Source of the DNA: Aricia agestis
Taxonomy: Eukaryota > Arthropoda > Insecta > Lepidoptera > Lycaenidae
Direction: 5' to 3'
NCBI RefSeq assembly: GCF_905147365.1
Contig: NC_056418.1
Location: 11,717,262-11,781,261, forward strand
DNA: 64,000 nucleotides
Part shown: in pieces, positions 11,795-24,111 of the stretch
How the letters are laid out: each line of letters begins with the position of its first letter
Numbering within the stretch: position 1 is the stretch's first letter
Notes under the pieces: model-generated
What the model saw: the letters and a program-made list of their open reading frames with translations, nothing else
What the model was told of the DNA's origin: nothing
The model's database searches: none
Program-made: the position numbers and the translations under genes

Positions 11795-11934
11795 CATGGT
11801 GTCAAATTTAACTGTCAAATTAGCAATAATATCCAAAGTTCTTGATTACATTATTTTAACAATATGGTAGTTTTAATTTCAGTCACGTGAAATAACCTTA
11901 CAGGACTGTGAGATCCTGGTTATATAATTGTTAC

Positions 11935-12128
11935 TAGCTATTTGACCGAGCTTTGCTCGGTATTCGATAAAATACGAATAAAATGACATTTTCTAAGAAT
12001 GATCTAGCTAGATCGATTTATCGCCCCCGAAACCACCTATAAACTCATGAAATTCGTTGGAGCCGATTCCGAGATTCCAATTATATTGATACATTATATA
12101 CAAGAATTGCTCGTTTAAAGATATAAGA
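11935..12128 (+). mobile_element. Family T (TA-core) interspersed repeat
   Basis: Begins near TTTGACCGAGCTTTGCTCGG, continues through AGCTAGATCGATTTATCGCC and GGAGCCGATTCCGAGATTCC, has a TA-rich core, and ends GAATTGCTCGTTTAAAGATA. Other copies: 24560-24965 (+), 57415-57462 with 61288-61450 (-, split), 63240-63560 (-). Confidence 0.8.
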
Positions 12129-12129
12129 T

Positions 12130-12330
12130 AAATTATATAGTTAATGCCTGAAACCACGTAGCACAGATATTGGTTTATCACGTGAGAACATTAATTTTCG
12201 GGGATTAATTTGTCCTTTCCCGGGACTCAAAGTATCATCATACCAATTTTCATCTAACCTGGCCCAACGACAAAGTGACAGACAGACCGACATACAAATT
12301 TGCGGATTTACGATATTAGTAAGGATGTTT
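12130..12330 (+). mobile_element. Family A repeat, diverged
   Basis: Carries GTCCTTTCCCGGGACTCAAA, a GACAGACAGACC run and TTACGATATTAGTAAGGATG. It is a member of the family whose cleaner copies are at 38040, 53163 and 54838. Confidence 0.65.
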
Positions 12331-12554
12331 TTTATATTGAAACTTTATGGACCGTTTTTAAGTTTTATTCATTTTACACTGGTATCATAAAACCTTTTAA
12401 GACGGAAATGTTACTTCACATTAATCGTAGTTAAATATGGGTCTATAAATCGCGGAGGCGCTAAGTTTCAGCTTACCTGCACTTTCGCAATATTTCGCGT
12501 ACAACTTACGTCCCGGCTAATGTACGGTATGCATATGGGTCTCATGTATTGTGT

Positions 12555-12665
12555 TGAATACAATATACTGAGAATATAGCTATTATACTAGTTTATATCC
12601 ATAATAATATTATATAATATAGGTAGCTATACTAGTCTATATCCATAATAATATTATAAAATATG
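12555..12665. repeat. Local tandem duplication
   Basis: The segment ATCCATAATAATATTATA, preceded by ACTAGTTTA/ACTAGTCTA, occurs twice about 50-60 bases apart. Confidence 0.75.
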
Positions 12666-12975
12666 CAGAAGTTTCTAGAACGAAGTTACTTATCGCGCGT
12701 TCGGCGTAAAGAAGACTAGACAGAACGATATTTGACCTCGACACTTTTTATTAGTACCTGCATGGAAGGGGCAGAGGGCGTTGATAGTATTAATGTGCGT
12801 CCACTAGATGGCGTTTTTTGAGAATAAACAGTGACGCGTTGTTAGTATTCCTGGCCGTCAATAGATGGCGTTTTTTTAATATTTTTTGAGTGTATAATGT
12901 ATATTATGTATACAGGTATTTTTAACATACGATATAACTTCGTTCCATTCGGGCGTCCCTTGACACCTCTCAAGT
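12666..12975 (+). mobile_element. Family F element, copy 1
   Basis: Starts near GAACGAAGTTACTTATCGCG, contains GGGGCAGAGGGCGTTGATAG and ends CGTTCCATTCGGGCGTCCC TTGACACCTCTCAAG. Other copies at 18650 and 32072 run in the same orientation. The GAACGAAGT motif is repeated inverted near the right end. Confidence 0.8.
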
Positions 12976-12977
12976 TT

Positions 12978-13085
12978 TTTTAATAAAATCAAACGAGCAA
13001 ACGGGTCACTACTACCGTCGCGGGTCGGCAATGGACTCGCAACATCAGAAGAGCTGCAGGTGCGTTACCGGCCTTTTTAGAGGAA
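12978..13085 (-). mobile_element. Family B SINE fragment
   Basis: Plus-strand AAACGAGCAAACGGGTCA and GAAGAGCTGCAGGTGCGT are the reverse complement of the family B 3' region. The copy is 5'-truncated and follows directly after the family F copy. Confidence 0.8.
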
Positions 13086-13547
13086 ATACGCTCTTTTCTT
13101 GAAGGTTTGCTAGGACGAAAAAAATATGAGTATTTTTTGCTGTAAAATGTTAAGTTACCCACTTCGTCCACTGTATCTTTAATTATTATGTTTTAAGTTT
13201 ATGTTATAAACTAAAGGCAAATACATATTATAAGCTAAATAGTATGTCAGAAAATAGGTTCATACACACAGATGCAGTTATAATTGCTTCGCATTCAACT
13301 ATCCTAGGAACAATAGATGAACCTATTGTGAGCCCGTAAGCCTAAATGCAAAGCCTTCCTAGGTATCCCAACAACAATCTCTAAACGGATTATAGTTGGG
13401 ATCTAATTAATTCCCCAATATCGTCCTTATACACTGCTCTAGTTGATGCTTTCTGTAGCCAAACTATCATTACTTTCTTGGAGTTACAAAAGTGTTTACT
13501 TATTATTATTAAATTGAAAATGATTTTTCACCAAAAAGTTAGAATTC

Positions 13548-13692
13548 ACTCTGAAAGTAACAGCGCTGAAGAAGTTACTTTTTTAACTTTTGTACGAGCA
13601 AATTCACGACACGAAGGGTCAAATAAATCACAAAAAATTGCTATATAAGTGCTGCCACTTTCACAGTGAACTCTGTTTTGTTATACCCTGTA
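13548..13692. mobile_element. Family C MITE fragment
   Basis: Inverted pieces TTCACTCTGAAAGTAACAGC and CTGCCACTTTCACAGTGAAC, then TTGTTATACCCTGTA, match the canonical family C sequence; the outer left end is lost. Confidence 0.7.
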
Positions 13693-15095
13693 TAAAATGT
13701 TTTTGAGAACGAAAACATGTACTTACTACCGTGTTATATCAGCTATATGTTGTAAAAATTATAATAAAAACTGATTTCATAAAAAAACATGATTTTTTTG
13801 TAAAAGAGAGAACATTATATCGCTTAATTTTGGACATGATATACGATCAGAGTGGATAGCCGACACGCAGAGCAGTGCATCACATGATAAAACAAATTGT
13901 TATGTGGCCTATTTGTGGCGACACAATTTTTGGGTGTGATGGTATAATTAGCGATTAATGCAAAAAAGACTCTGAGCTTAATCTTATGGTATAAAGACTT
14001 AGCAAATTTCTGTCAATGATTAGGAATAAGACGTAATAATAACTTGTTGCAGCTAAACACACTATTTAACCACAATAGCCTAAACGAACCGAGTTCATTC
14101 TGTCTATTGTGATAGAATTGTTATCAACTTACACTGTTTTTTTTTGTTATAAAATCTCAATTCTGTTTCTTTCTCACTCTCACCGACACTCCCAGAGTAC
14201 ATGTTGCAACCCATTGAATTAAATAATAAAAGAAAAAGCTAGCCCGCTTTTCTATGACACAAAATATTTTCGCATCTCAAACGCAAAAAACGAAAAAGCT
14301 GACAGTCAAATGTTGCTTTAATAAATGCGACTGCATTTCTAGTTTCGGATGACTACAGTTTTACAAGAAAATGAATTGAAAATGTCATGACGCGAAAAAT
14401 TTTCCCATCCCACGGGAATCGGTATAATTAAAATGAGTAAGAATTTTATATCCCTTAGTCAGACGGTAGTTTTTTGCTCAGAAAATGTCTAATTGCATTT
14501 CGCTTGGTAAAACAACTTAGTTACTCTTTTTAGCCACTCTACTCGTTTTACTGCAGAATATAAACTAAAAATGTTATAGAGATTAATTATTTTCATATAC
14601 TCGTACTTACTACTTAACTCAAAAATAATAGAATTAAAATTACTTTAATGTTTTTTCTAAATAAATGAAACATCATTATTATAATATTAATTTTCCCGCT
14701 TTTTTTTATTGGTACCTACTTAAACTGCACATTGGTATTAATACGAAAAAAATAGAACGATATTAATAAAGATATAAAAAACCCAAAAGGCATTAGAATT
14801 GATATGGGTCCGCCAAAAATCAGCATTCAGCCTCCACACGCTGTAAACACATCCTTTAGTTGCGGAGAAAACATTATTCAAAAGGGAACCAGTGTAATAG
14901 TTACAAAAATCCAAAACCACCCAGCATTATAATTTCAGTCACGATTTTAAGATCAGGCTAATGTGACAGTGAGGAATGTGTAACCCAACCTTTATTATAT
15001 CAGACAAATCGGTTGGGATGTTTAGTTATGAAAAGAATAATAAATAAGGATAGGATTATTTTTCAATAATTGCTTTTAGTAACAATATTTTGTAC
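13693..15095. other. No gene recognised
   Basis: AT-rich; the few short frames show no recognisable protein. Confidence 0.5.
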
Positions 15096-15097
15096 TA

Positions 15098-15306
15098 GAT
15101 GACGCCTGCAACTCCATTGCGTCAAAGCTCGTTATCGCTGAGGAACTGTACATTTTTCCGAGATCAAAAGTATTCTACGTCCTTTTAGTCTCGAGATACA
15201 AAGTATCTACCTACTAAAATACCTCAACAAAATCGGTCCAACCGTTTGGGCGTGAAGAGGTGACAGACAGACACACTTTCGCATTTATAATATTTGTACG
15301 GATTAC
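15098..15306 (+). mobile_element. Family A repeat
   Basis: Begins TAGATGACGCCTGCAACTCC, contains GACAGACAGACACACTTTCG and ends ATTTATAATATTTGTACGGA. Confidence 0.85.
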
Positions 15307-15689
15307 ATTTTGTATGTGTATATGTTCTTTCCGTGAGGGTAATATTTGAAAATATGTTAACCGATTTGACGGATACGTCAAAGGCAAACCGTGAACGGCA
15401 AAGGACTACAACATGAAATTTCCACTGTATTACCGTGCAATTCCGTGCTATGACAAATTATAAAAGCAACCTTTTACTAGATATTCATATACATTACATA
15501 CCATCACTTTAAAAAAATGCGACTATAAAAGTTTATACCATCAGCACTTCATATCTCAGAATTTATGCAGTAAGCCTTTAATCTGAAACATTGAAATGAA
15601 AAGTTGACTCGTTTATGTTAAATAAAATAAGTAGCACAAACTATATGAAAGCGGCTATGAAATTCTATTTAAAATTAATTTTATAACTA

Positions 15690-16325
15690 AGCCATCTGAT
15701 GTGGAGCTGAGTGCTCTATACTATCTGCCGCCTAATTAAGTTCCTAGAAGCTAAGAGTCGGTTAGTCGGTGGCAGGCAGATTGTAAATTGTAGATTAAAG
15801 TACCACATTTTATGTTAAATATTTTCATCTATTATTTTATATTCTCAACCCCATAATCTCACAACATACATTTATAAAATACTCTCATAACCCTTGACTT
15901 ACATCTAAATGATGTTAAACACCATATTTTAAACTGTAAATATATTTTGTCTATAATGTTACCTTCTGAGGCTTAGTGACCTAGTTAGGGCACAATTATA
16001 CGTCTCCTGCTACAATATTTTGTAGCTACTTTTTAAAAATTATACTATATTATTTTGTACTGTGGGAGGAGTGAATAAAGATTTTTAATAGTTTTTTAAG
16101 TAATTATAATTTAAAAAAAATTAAATAGTTAACTCTATAATTTTTCCCCTTGTAATAATTACTAGCCTCACTTAATAATATACTAACTTCCCATTGTTTT
16201 AGGCAGAACGAGATTCCCCTGACACAGGTAATTTACCTAAAAGGGGGTCTCAAATACTGTTATTATAATACATATTGTATTTTAAGTAAGTATGTGAATA
16301 AAGATTTTGTATTTTTTATTTTGTA
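15690..16325 (+). mobile_element. Probable retroelement 3' region
   Basis: Two polyadenylation-like ends are visible: GTGAATAAAGATTTTTAATA near 16070 and GTGAATAAAGATTTTGTATT near 16290, the second followed by repeats of TTTTGTATTTT. No coding domain remains, so the assignment is inference. Confidence 0.4.
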
Positions 16326-16329
16326 TTTT

Positions 16330-17640
16330 GATGATTTACGTTTCATATACTTAACGAGGTGTTCCAAATTAATGTAACCATCTTATATTTTGGGAAAATC
16401 GAGTGTTAAATTACTGTTATACAAGGACACTCTAAATTAAAAACGACTGGACCAATTTTAATGAAATTTAGTGTCTTTATCCTGTCTTATATTTGCTCAG
16501 CACGCTTATCGAAATATCTAAAATTGATGTATGTATTTTTATCTTAATTCATGGATATAATTTATATAAAACGATCGAAAAAATCGCCATCAAGTTTAAT
16601 ACGTTGCCCAAACTGTTCTTTGTAAAGGTATCAAATTAAGTTCTCGTTTAAGATACATTGAGCCTATTTTCCTAACGCTGTGAACACCACAAATGTGCAA
16701 ATAAAATCTATTTTATGGCCACTTTAATTGAGTAATTGGTGTATCCACACATTTATATAACTAATTGGCGTAAAGAATGATTTGATGCGTTGAATGGCGT
16801 TGGTAAAACGCAAATTGGAGTTGCGGCTTAATGGTGCGGTGTAATCAGCTTGGTTACATCGCTCATTATGCCATCCGCCATTTTGTTATACAGCGTGTTT
16901 CACAACCGTTAAACATTTTAATGGTAAACATTTGAAACTAGTAATTGGACTATTATTTCCCAAAATACGGTGTAGTGTTGTTTAGGGAATTTGGAATGCG
17001 TTTAGATTGTGATCGACCTCAAAGTGACGATATTAATTTTGATCAACGCGGTTTTTTATTTGTTTAAAATAAGGAAAAGAAAAAATATATTATGAAATTA
17101 AATGTTAATTACTTTTTACTAAACAGTGCATTGTGATTGATATTAGTTGACATATTTTTATGATAATATAATGCAAAATAAAAAGTCTGAAACTTTATAA
17201 CAAAAAATACCAAATTTAAAAGTTTTGACAGGTGTTTATTTATTAAACAGTCTTGTTGATTGGTCAGTGTTTTGGTATTAGCAAATAAAAATCACTTTGA
17301 TAAGCTTCTGTCTAATTCTAACCTATCCTAAGCCTATATTCCTATATAAATCCTTCACGATAGCAAAATAATATTTTTTGTTATCGAAAGTGCGCTCTTC
17401 CACGCGAGATTTTGACATATCCGAGACAATCCAACTGTCAATCTCCTGTCACTTTGAGTGACGGCAAATAGAGAGTGTGCTCAATTGACTGTCATTACAT
17501 AGGAATATTGGAAATATTGGAACATCCTGTATGAGAATTTTATTCTATAATATAAAATATTAACACATAAACAATCAGCTTGCAATTTTGTGCGTTTATA
17601 GAGGTAGTAATTGAGGCATGCACAACAATGAAACATAATA
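16330..17640. other. No gene recognised
   Basis: Nothing supported as an exon or bounded element. Confidence 0.5.
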
Positions 17641-17644
17641 TTAT

Positions 17645-18000
17645 TATTATATTTTTTTTATGAAATAAGGAGGCAAACGAGCAAACGGGTCACCTGATGG
17701 AAAGCAACATCCGTCGCCCATGGACACTCGCAGCATCAGAGGAGCTGCAGGTGCGTTGCCGGCCTTTTAAGAGGTAATAGGGAAGTGTAGGGATGGGAAG
17801 GGAAGGGAATAGGGGAGGATAGGGAAGGGAATAGGGGAGGATAGGGAAGGGAATAGGGTAGGGGATTGGGCCTCCGGTAAACTCACTCACTCGGCGAAAC
17901 ACAGCGAAAGCGCTGTTTCACGCCGGTTTTCTGTGAGAACGTGGTATTTCTCCGGTCGAACCGGCCCATTCGTGCCGAAGCATGGCTCTCCCACGTTGAA
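17645..18000 (-). mobile_element. Family B SINE-like element, expanded CT tract
   Basis: Reverse complement of the 7998 copy: T-run and TGAAATAAGGAGGCAAACGA at the left, CATGGCTCTCCCACG at the right. The internal GGGAAGGGAATAGGGGAGGATA stretch is amplified, making this copy longer than the others. The 70-codon Pro-rich frame across it is an artefact of that tract. Confidence 0.85.
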
Positions 18001-18194
18001 TATCTCCCACGTATATTATTTTATGGTTCTATTTTGTCAAAAAATGTATGAGTTTTTGTTTTGAATAGTACGGCAGTTTTTTTATACGTCCATGTATGGC
18101 AGTATATCATTTGTTAGTATTCACCACAAGTATTTTCATAGTCACAATAGATCCTTAATCGCAGTGACATCAGAGCCCAGGGCTATAATGACCT

Positions 18195-18533
18195 GCGGGG
18201 CTAAAATGGTCACATTTAGCAATCCCTCTCAATCACTTCAGCAAATGAATTGTCAAAACTGTCAAACTGACAAATTTCAAATTAGTACGAATTACCTACT
18301 ACAGTGCGACAAGGTTAAATATGAACGTGGGCGGTGGCGCTGCTCGTAAAGGAGAACTGTCAAAAATGACGTTTTTGTATGATGGCAGCGTTAGTTCCTT
18401 TTTTCGCCACGTTCATTTAAAGACTTGTCGAGTTGTAGACATGAATTGCAAGCAGACTTGCATTTTGCGATTTAAAAAAATGAATCATATTAAGATTATC
18501 AGTGTGATTCTCCAAAGCAACCATTTTAGCAAC
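18195..18533. mobile_element. Family J MITE with family I MITE inserted
   Basis: Ends GCGGGGCTAAAATGGT and ACCATTTTAGCAACGC. The internal sequence matches 9945-10130 except for about 140 extra bases near 18297-18438. Confidence 0.85.
18297..18438. mobile_element. Family I foldback MITE inside family J
   Basis: Ends CGACAAGGTTAAATATGAAC and TTAAAGACTTGTCG are roughly inverted; the centre includes GGAGAACTGTCAAAAATGAC. A second copy in the opposite orientation is at 22708-22832. The empty site at 10026-10033 (TTACTAGACATG) confirms insertion. Confidence 0.85.
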
Positions 18534-18649
18534 GCTGCCTTCAGAAATAAAAGCACATACTGTAAACAGTCCGACCCAAATCCGAGACGTTGCACACTTC
18601 TTAATATTAGAATCTTGTCAGAAACGTTGTCAACATATTATGTCAAACA

Positions 18650-18915
18650 AAACTTTTGGAACGAAGTTCCATATCGCGCGTTCGGCGTGAATCTGAAGGC
18701 TATACAGAACGATATTTGACCTTGATTTGATCACGACACTTTTTTGTTAGTACCTACCAGCATGTTAGGGGCAGAGGGCGTTGATAGTAAGTATTCCTGT
18801 GCGTCAACTCACACAACAACAATAATTTTTTGAGTGTATATGTATACAGGTTTTTTGAACATAAGAAATAACTTCGTTACATTCGGGTGTCCCTTGATAC
18901 CTCTCAAGTTTTTGG
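18650..18915 (+). mobile_element. Family F element, copy 2
   Basis: AACGAAGTTCCATATCGCGC through GGGGCAGAGGGCGTTGATAG to GTGTCCCTTGATACCTCTC; shorter in the middle than copy 1. Confidence 0.8.
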
Positions 18916-18952
18916 TTTACTATCTGCTGGTGCCTCTAGCGTGAAAACAATA

Positions 18953-19434
18953 TTAAGAGGATTCCACACCGCCATTTTTTCCATACAAACGCTGTCCCCT
19001 GTTTCCTCCCTGGATAATGCTAGTAGAGTTATAATTTTTTTCCTGAATATCTAAGGCTACTAATACAATGTCCCTATGTTTTCTTTTTTTTTCATAATTT
19101 AATTATTAAATAAGATATGAACGTTCAAAAACCCAAAAAAATGGCCAGATTTTCCACTGTGTTCAAACGTCCAGAAAACAGATTTGGATAGATTATACAA
19201 AAAAAGCAAAACATAGGAACACAGCTCAAGCCTTTTTTTAATCTTTAATGAAAAAAGTACTTAAATCGGTTAAGTTTTGGAGAAGGAATCAGGGGACAAC
19301 GAATCGTTGATTTTCTGGATTTTCTGCAGTTGTCTCTATCGCGTTCTGCGGTATAGGCTTGAGGTAAGGGAGACAGCTATAGATATTACACGTACTTTTT
19401 TTTCATTTCTCTAGCTGCTGTGGTATCCTCTTAA
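18953..19434. mobile_element. TIR element, TTAAGAGGAT ends
   Basis: Ends TTAAGAGGATTCCACA and TGTGGTATCCTCTTAA are inverted copies with one mismatch. The 482-bp interior has no transposase. Confidence 0.8.
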
Positions 19435-19499
19435 ATCCTATTCTCATTGAAACGTAGCGCGGCAATGCGATGCGACGCATTTTTAAATATTATACTACA

Positions 19500-19600
19500 G
19501 TCTTCATAGTAATGGTTTACATTATTCCAATGCAGTTAGCCAATCCAGCGCTGGAATGGATTATTGGATTGGAATAATGCAAACTGGCCATAATAGTTAC
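19500..19600. repeat. Imperfect foldback
   Basis: TAATGGTTTACATTATTCCA and TGGAATAATGCAAACTGG are inverted around CCAGCGCTGG. Likely a small MITE. Confidence 0.7.
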
Positions 19601-20564
19601 ACATAGTATTGTCAGAATTCCGAAGTGACGTGCCGCCTGTTCCCCTTTAAAACTGCTTCGAAAAACCTCGCAGTATGAATAGACCCTAAAATCAAAGTTA
19701 TTTTCGCCAAATGTTCAAACTCATTAGACAATAAAAACTTCGGAATATCCCGAAAAAAAATAAAGGGAGAGAAAAAAACAAAGAAAATCGGAAACGCCAA
19801 CGTAAATGAGATTACAGCGGCAAATTTTATTTTATCCAATAAACCCCACAAAATGGACTCTCACCTTATTCCCGCTTCATCCGAATCTAAAAGTTTTACC
19901 ATAAAATGTGTACTTACTGAAATTTGTACGGAGTTGCAAGCTAAAAATGTCTGATTATAGGTACCGTAGGACCGTTTTAAAAAGGTTCGGCTTTGTACTT
20001 AAGCATTTTAATTTGCAAACAACTTTATATAAATAGGTAGAGTTAAGTTGATACAAATAGTTGAGATAAATTAGATGAAATAAAAAATGATCTGTATCTA
20101 AATGTATAACATACTGTGATATAAAGTAAGGCTTACAGTTAAACATTAAGGGAAATTAACACATTTAGAAAAAAAAGATTTACTCTGAACGCACCATAAC
20201 AAAAAAAACATCTGAAGACAAAATATATTTCTTTCTTATCTGTCTCCTAACACCCAGAACATTTTTGTGTGAAGCAAGCACAGAGCGGTTATCGAGTAAG
20301 TACGGAATAAACCGTGGTTGTGTCTCGCTATAAACTTTTATTATCCGAAATACACGTTTTATATTTTTTCTTTGGCCATAAAAATGTTATTCTCCCCTGG
20401 TCATTTGTTGGTAATTTGATTTATTCGGGGAAAGGAAATTGATAAATGAAACTCATATTATTCGGTATGAGTTTTGTATCTTTGTTTACTTTTTCGCTGT
20501 CTTGTAATGATTTTTGACATTTTTTTTTAAACAAAAGAAAATAAAGTCTTTGGTTTTCATGCTA

Positions 20565-20985
20565 AGGGCAGCACCAGCACAGACAGTTAAAATAAAGTTT
20601 TGTTTGACCTTTGACAACGTTTCTATATAATTTTCGTTTATATTATTCATCATATCAGCCTATAGTCGTCCACTGCTGGACATAGGCCTCTCTCAATGAA
20701 CGCCAAGATGACCGATCTCCTGCTACTCGCATCCAACATGGGCCTGCAACTAAGCGGAGATCGTCGTCCCACCTAGTTGGAGGTCGACCTACACCCCGAT
20801 TTCCCAGCCTTGGTCTCCATTCCAGAGTAAGTTTACTCCAGCGATCGTCTGTTCTTCGAGCTACGTGACCAGCCCAGTTAGATGTTATATTATTCACATT
20901 TCTTTAATATTCTGATATTATGACGAGTGCAACATGTCGGATTTTAGTCGGATTATTTACTGTATGTGCTGGTAGCGCCCTCTGT
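20565..20985 (+). mobile_element. Family M element split by a LINE fragment
   Basis: Left part GGCAGCACCAGCACAGACAG to AACGTTTCTATAT; right part TTAATATTCTGATATTATGA to GGTAGCGCCCTC. Uninterrupted copies lie at 31735-31880 and 54420-54560, so the RTE fragment between the parts is an insertion. Confidence 0.8.
20655..20897 (-). pseudogene. C-terminal fragment of an RTE-type LINE reverse transcriptase
   Basis: About 80 codons with WAGHVARRTDDRWSK, GRPPTRWDDD and YVQQWT before the stop, the typical C-terminal tail of RTE-clade polyproteins. Everything upstream (endonuclease, RT) is missing. It lies inside a family M copy on the opposite strand. Confidence 0.85.
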
Positions 20986-21507
20986 GCTACCTTTGCGTGC
21001 CCTTTGAACACCAATTCCGCCTTCTTGTAGGCACTGTATTATCCAAGTATCGCTGGCGATTTGAGGCAACCTTGTCATCCACGAATACCTTGTTGACAAT
21101 GTCATGTAGCAAAACATCCTTGTCAATTTGTTCTTGATCAATGTATACTAGCGCACAGTCGAAGCGCATCCAAGCGAAATATATTAAAACTGAACATAAC
21201 AAATTCAACCTTAACTGGAAAGCGTTAACGTGTACTTTATTACTTCTGAGAATGAAAAAAGCGCGTGCGAATTCGCGTGAATGTGCCCGACCAACGCTTA
21301 TTGGCCTCGCAGGAGTAATGTACGAGTTACGCTCTGGAGATAAGGTTGAATTTTAGGTGTTCAGTTTTTGGGGATTCGCCCCGCTTCGCTTCGACTCTTC
21401 GCTGCTATAAATTAACCCTAAAACGTATATCGTAACGCAGACACTATCAAGTAGCTCGTAAACCGTCACGGTAATATCGCGGTCACGTTACGGACGCCAC
21501 CCGAATA

Positions 21508-21813
21508 TTAAACAGTTAATGAAAAATAATATCCCTCGGTGGAATCGCAATTACGATAATTAATTACTTTCCGAGCGATAACTTCAATTGAGGTGTCAGA
21601 CACTTTTGGAAGTTCCATTTTGTTAAATTTTGAAATTATTTTAGCTACATGATTTTTTTTTATAGTATGAATGCTAATAACTTTATTTTTTTTATCATCA
21701 TTAACCCCCTTACTATATTGTTGATTTTTACGCAGTGTATTTTTGGGGGTCACTGCCTGTGACTTTTCCAATGTGCCAGAAAAAACCAAGCATCCTTTGT
21801 CGAGTACAGTCAT
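21508..21813 (-). CDS. Unrecognised 101-codon ORF
   Basis: ATG-initiated and Lys/Asn/Ser-rich, with the C-terminal stretch SIEVIARKVINYRNCDSTEG. A competing upstream ATG in another frame lies 10 bases before it. I recognise no domain. It lies outside the repeats I could bound, so it may be a real small exon, a relic of an unknown element, or chance. Confidence 0.2.
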   Translation of the reverse strand: MTVLDKGCLVFSGTLEKSQAVTPKNTLRKNQQYSKGVNDDKKNKVISIHTIKKNHVAKIISKFNKMELPKVSDTSIEVIARKVINYRNCDSTEGYYFSLTV

Positions 21814-22565
21814 TCGCTGTCATGTAAATATTTATTTTACTAGTAAGGGGTTAGTGTTTTATTCAAGGCATTTGTAATGGACAGCATTTTAAGAATCAAA
21901 AATGGTAAATGTATGGAATGATCACTTCATTTCTTAATCTTTTTATTCATGCTAATATGGTTAACCAGATAATATTGATGGAGAAATTATTTCCATGTGT
22001 TTCTTTACCACCATAATATTTTAGCCCAGGCCAGACCTCATTCAAATTAAAAAACAGTTACAAGTAACTTTAGTACAACTTAATTTATATTGCATTTTCC
22101 GTGTATTCTTGCTAATTAAGCTATGGAGTGTTCTAGGGCTGAGTGGCTATAGGAGGAGGTCGAGGGTCGGATCGGGTCAAGAGGGGATAAACAAGAATGT
22201 CTGGCCCTTTTACACTTTTTAATTTGTTTCCCATACAATTTTAAAAGGGGGGGTACAAACATACAATATAATATTTTTTACACCGTCACCCTATGTGGGG
22301 TACATATATACCTACTTATATAATATATGAATATACCTATGACGTGTCGTCAAGAGGTGTGGGGAAAGAAATGGTAATGGGAAAGAATTTGCAATGGGAC
22401 AATTTTAACATCTGAATTATGCCATTAACTTTAATATAACTATTTATAATATGAGGATTTTTCCTGTCGTATTATGCTAAGTTTTGAAAACTTTGATGGA
22501 AAATCTAAGATTTAATGCTACTAATAAAAAAACTAGTAAACATTTGCGGTCTTACTACAAAAGAT

Positions 22566-22951
22566 TTAGACTGGATTGCACCAACTAACTTTAACTTTAA
22601 CTGTAACTTTAACTTTAACTTTGACTACAGTGCAAAATGTCAAATCTTTGGGTAAAGTTAAAAATGGACGCCATCAAGATGCCATATTTAACTATAACCA
22701 TAGAGCTCGACAAGGTTTTAAATGCATGTGGCGAAAATAGGAACTAACGCTGTCATCATACAAAAACCGCAATTTTTGACAGTTCTCCTTTACCAGCAGC
22801 GCCCCCGCCCACGCGCATGTATAACCTTGTTGGATCAGCTGTCATCTGTCAATTTCTCCGGGCAAAGTTAAGGGTAAAGTTAAAGTTAAATTTACCTTAA
22901 CTATAACCTTAACTTTAACTTTACCCACGCCTCTGGTGCAACCCAGTCTTA
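22566..22951. mobile_element. TIR element with TAACTT arrays, hosting family I
   Basis: Ends TAGACTGGATTGCACCA and TGGTGCAACCCAGTCTTA are inverted. Just inside each end lie tandem ACTTTA / TAAAGT hexamers. A family I copy (22708-22832) occupies the middle. Confidence 0.85.
22708..22832. mobile_element. Family I MITE, second copy
   Basis: CGACAAGGTTTTAAATGCAT to ATGTATAACCTTGTTG; the reverse complement of the copy near 18300. Confidence 0.8.
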
Positions 22952-23577
22952 GACACCCGTTGAACAGTTCATTAGAGAAAAATTCAGTACAAAATGGTCA
23001 CAAAACAACTGTTCAATTATAGATGTTTAATATTTTGTGGTAAGACCGTACATATTTTACAATCAATATTTTTAAACAGTAATTACTTAACCACTTAGCC
23101 CTTAAATATTATTTACGCTATAATTTGTATACCTGGTAGTTCAAATACCATCTACTGATAATATTTAAAGGTTAAGTGGAGTAAACATTTAAATTAAGAT
23201 TAAACGAACAATCACCAAATAAAATGGCATTAAAACCACTTTACACATTATGTTTAATCACTAATAAATAAAACACCACCAAAGCACATTTAATTAATTA
23301 AAAAATAATTATTCACAAATTCAAAAGGCTTCGGGCTCCACGAAAATAATTATCATACGTCCGCAAAGATCATTAGTATATTCCCAAAACGTACGTTTCA
23401 TTTAAAAATTAATTAATCAATGTCGTGTCCATGGATGTTTGGTACTGTAATTAATTTAGCAAGTACCCATTTCGTTACCGCCGGTTTTCCATTTAAAACG
23501 CATTACTGTCTTGTTGGGACATGGAGTGTCTTTGATGTAATGTCTCCCTGAGTAGTATAAAAACCATAAAGTTAATA

Positions 23578-23842
23578 TAGCGGAATAGAGCAAAAATCTC
23601 GAGCTGTCAAAAAAAACTAAAATTGGTTTTCATCTGTGTGAATAATATGTGTACGTATAAACTTACACAAGCATGATTGAACATGAATTTTATGAGATTA
23701 AATTGTCAACGTGCAGCACGTGCCGACTGGACATCAAAAAAAGAGTGCTGCTGTCATGTATCACACGTTTCTTTTTACCACGCAGTGTTACTGATAGTGA
23801 CATCTCTCTTGCTCAGGCCTTTGTTTCTCTATTCCGCTAGGT
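23578..23842 (+). mobile_element. Family E MITE, copy 1
   Basis: Begins AGCGGAATAGAGCAAAAATC and ends GTTTCTCTATTCCGCTAGG, which are inverted ends. The interior includes GTGCCGACTGGACATCAAAA. The ORF starting at 23677 runs out of this element and is not a gene. Confidence 0.88.
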
Positions 23843-24074
23843 ATATTTATTTTATGATAAAAACTTACTTAAATTCCACTTATTCTAGTCTGGAGATAAT
23901 AATTAAGAATAAGAATAAGAATACATTTATTTTGTCAACACACAACATACACAAAACAGAAGAAAAAATAATAATAAAGAGAAAAGCCCTAAGCTACATT
24001 TGTATATATTATGTGATGTCAAAATTGGCCCCAGCTCAGCTATACGCAGCAAGCAAGCCCGCTGCACTGGTATT

Positions 24075-24111
24075 CTGCAAGGGCCAAAGAGTTACTCTTT
24101 GGCCCTTGCAG
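24075..24111. repeat. Perfect hairpin, 18-bp arms
   Basis: CTGCAAGGGCCAAAGAGT, one central T, then the exact reverse complement. Confidence 0.95.

Noticed and set aside
18321..18719. 132-codon plus-strand ORF
   Set aside because: It runs across the family I MITE, the right half of family J, unique DNA and the start of a family F copy; a chance frame over repeats.
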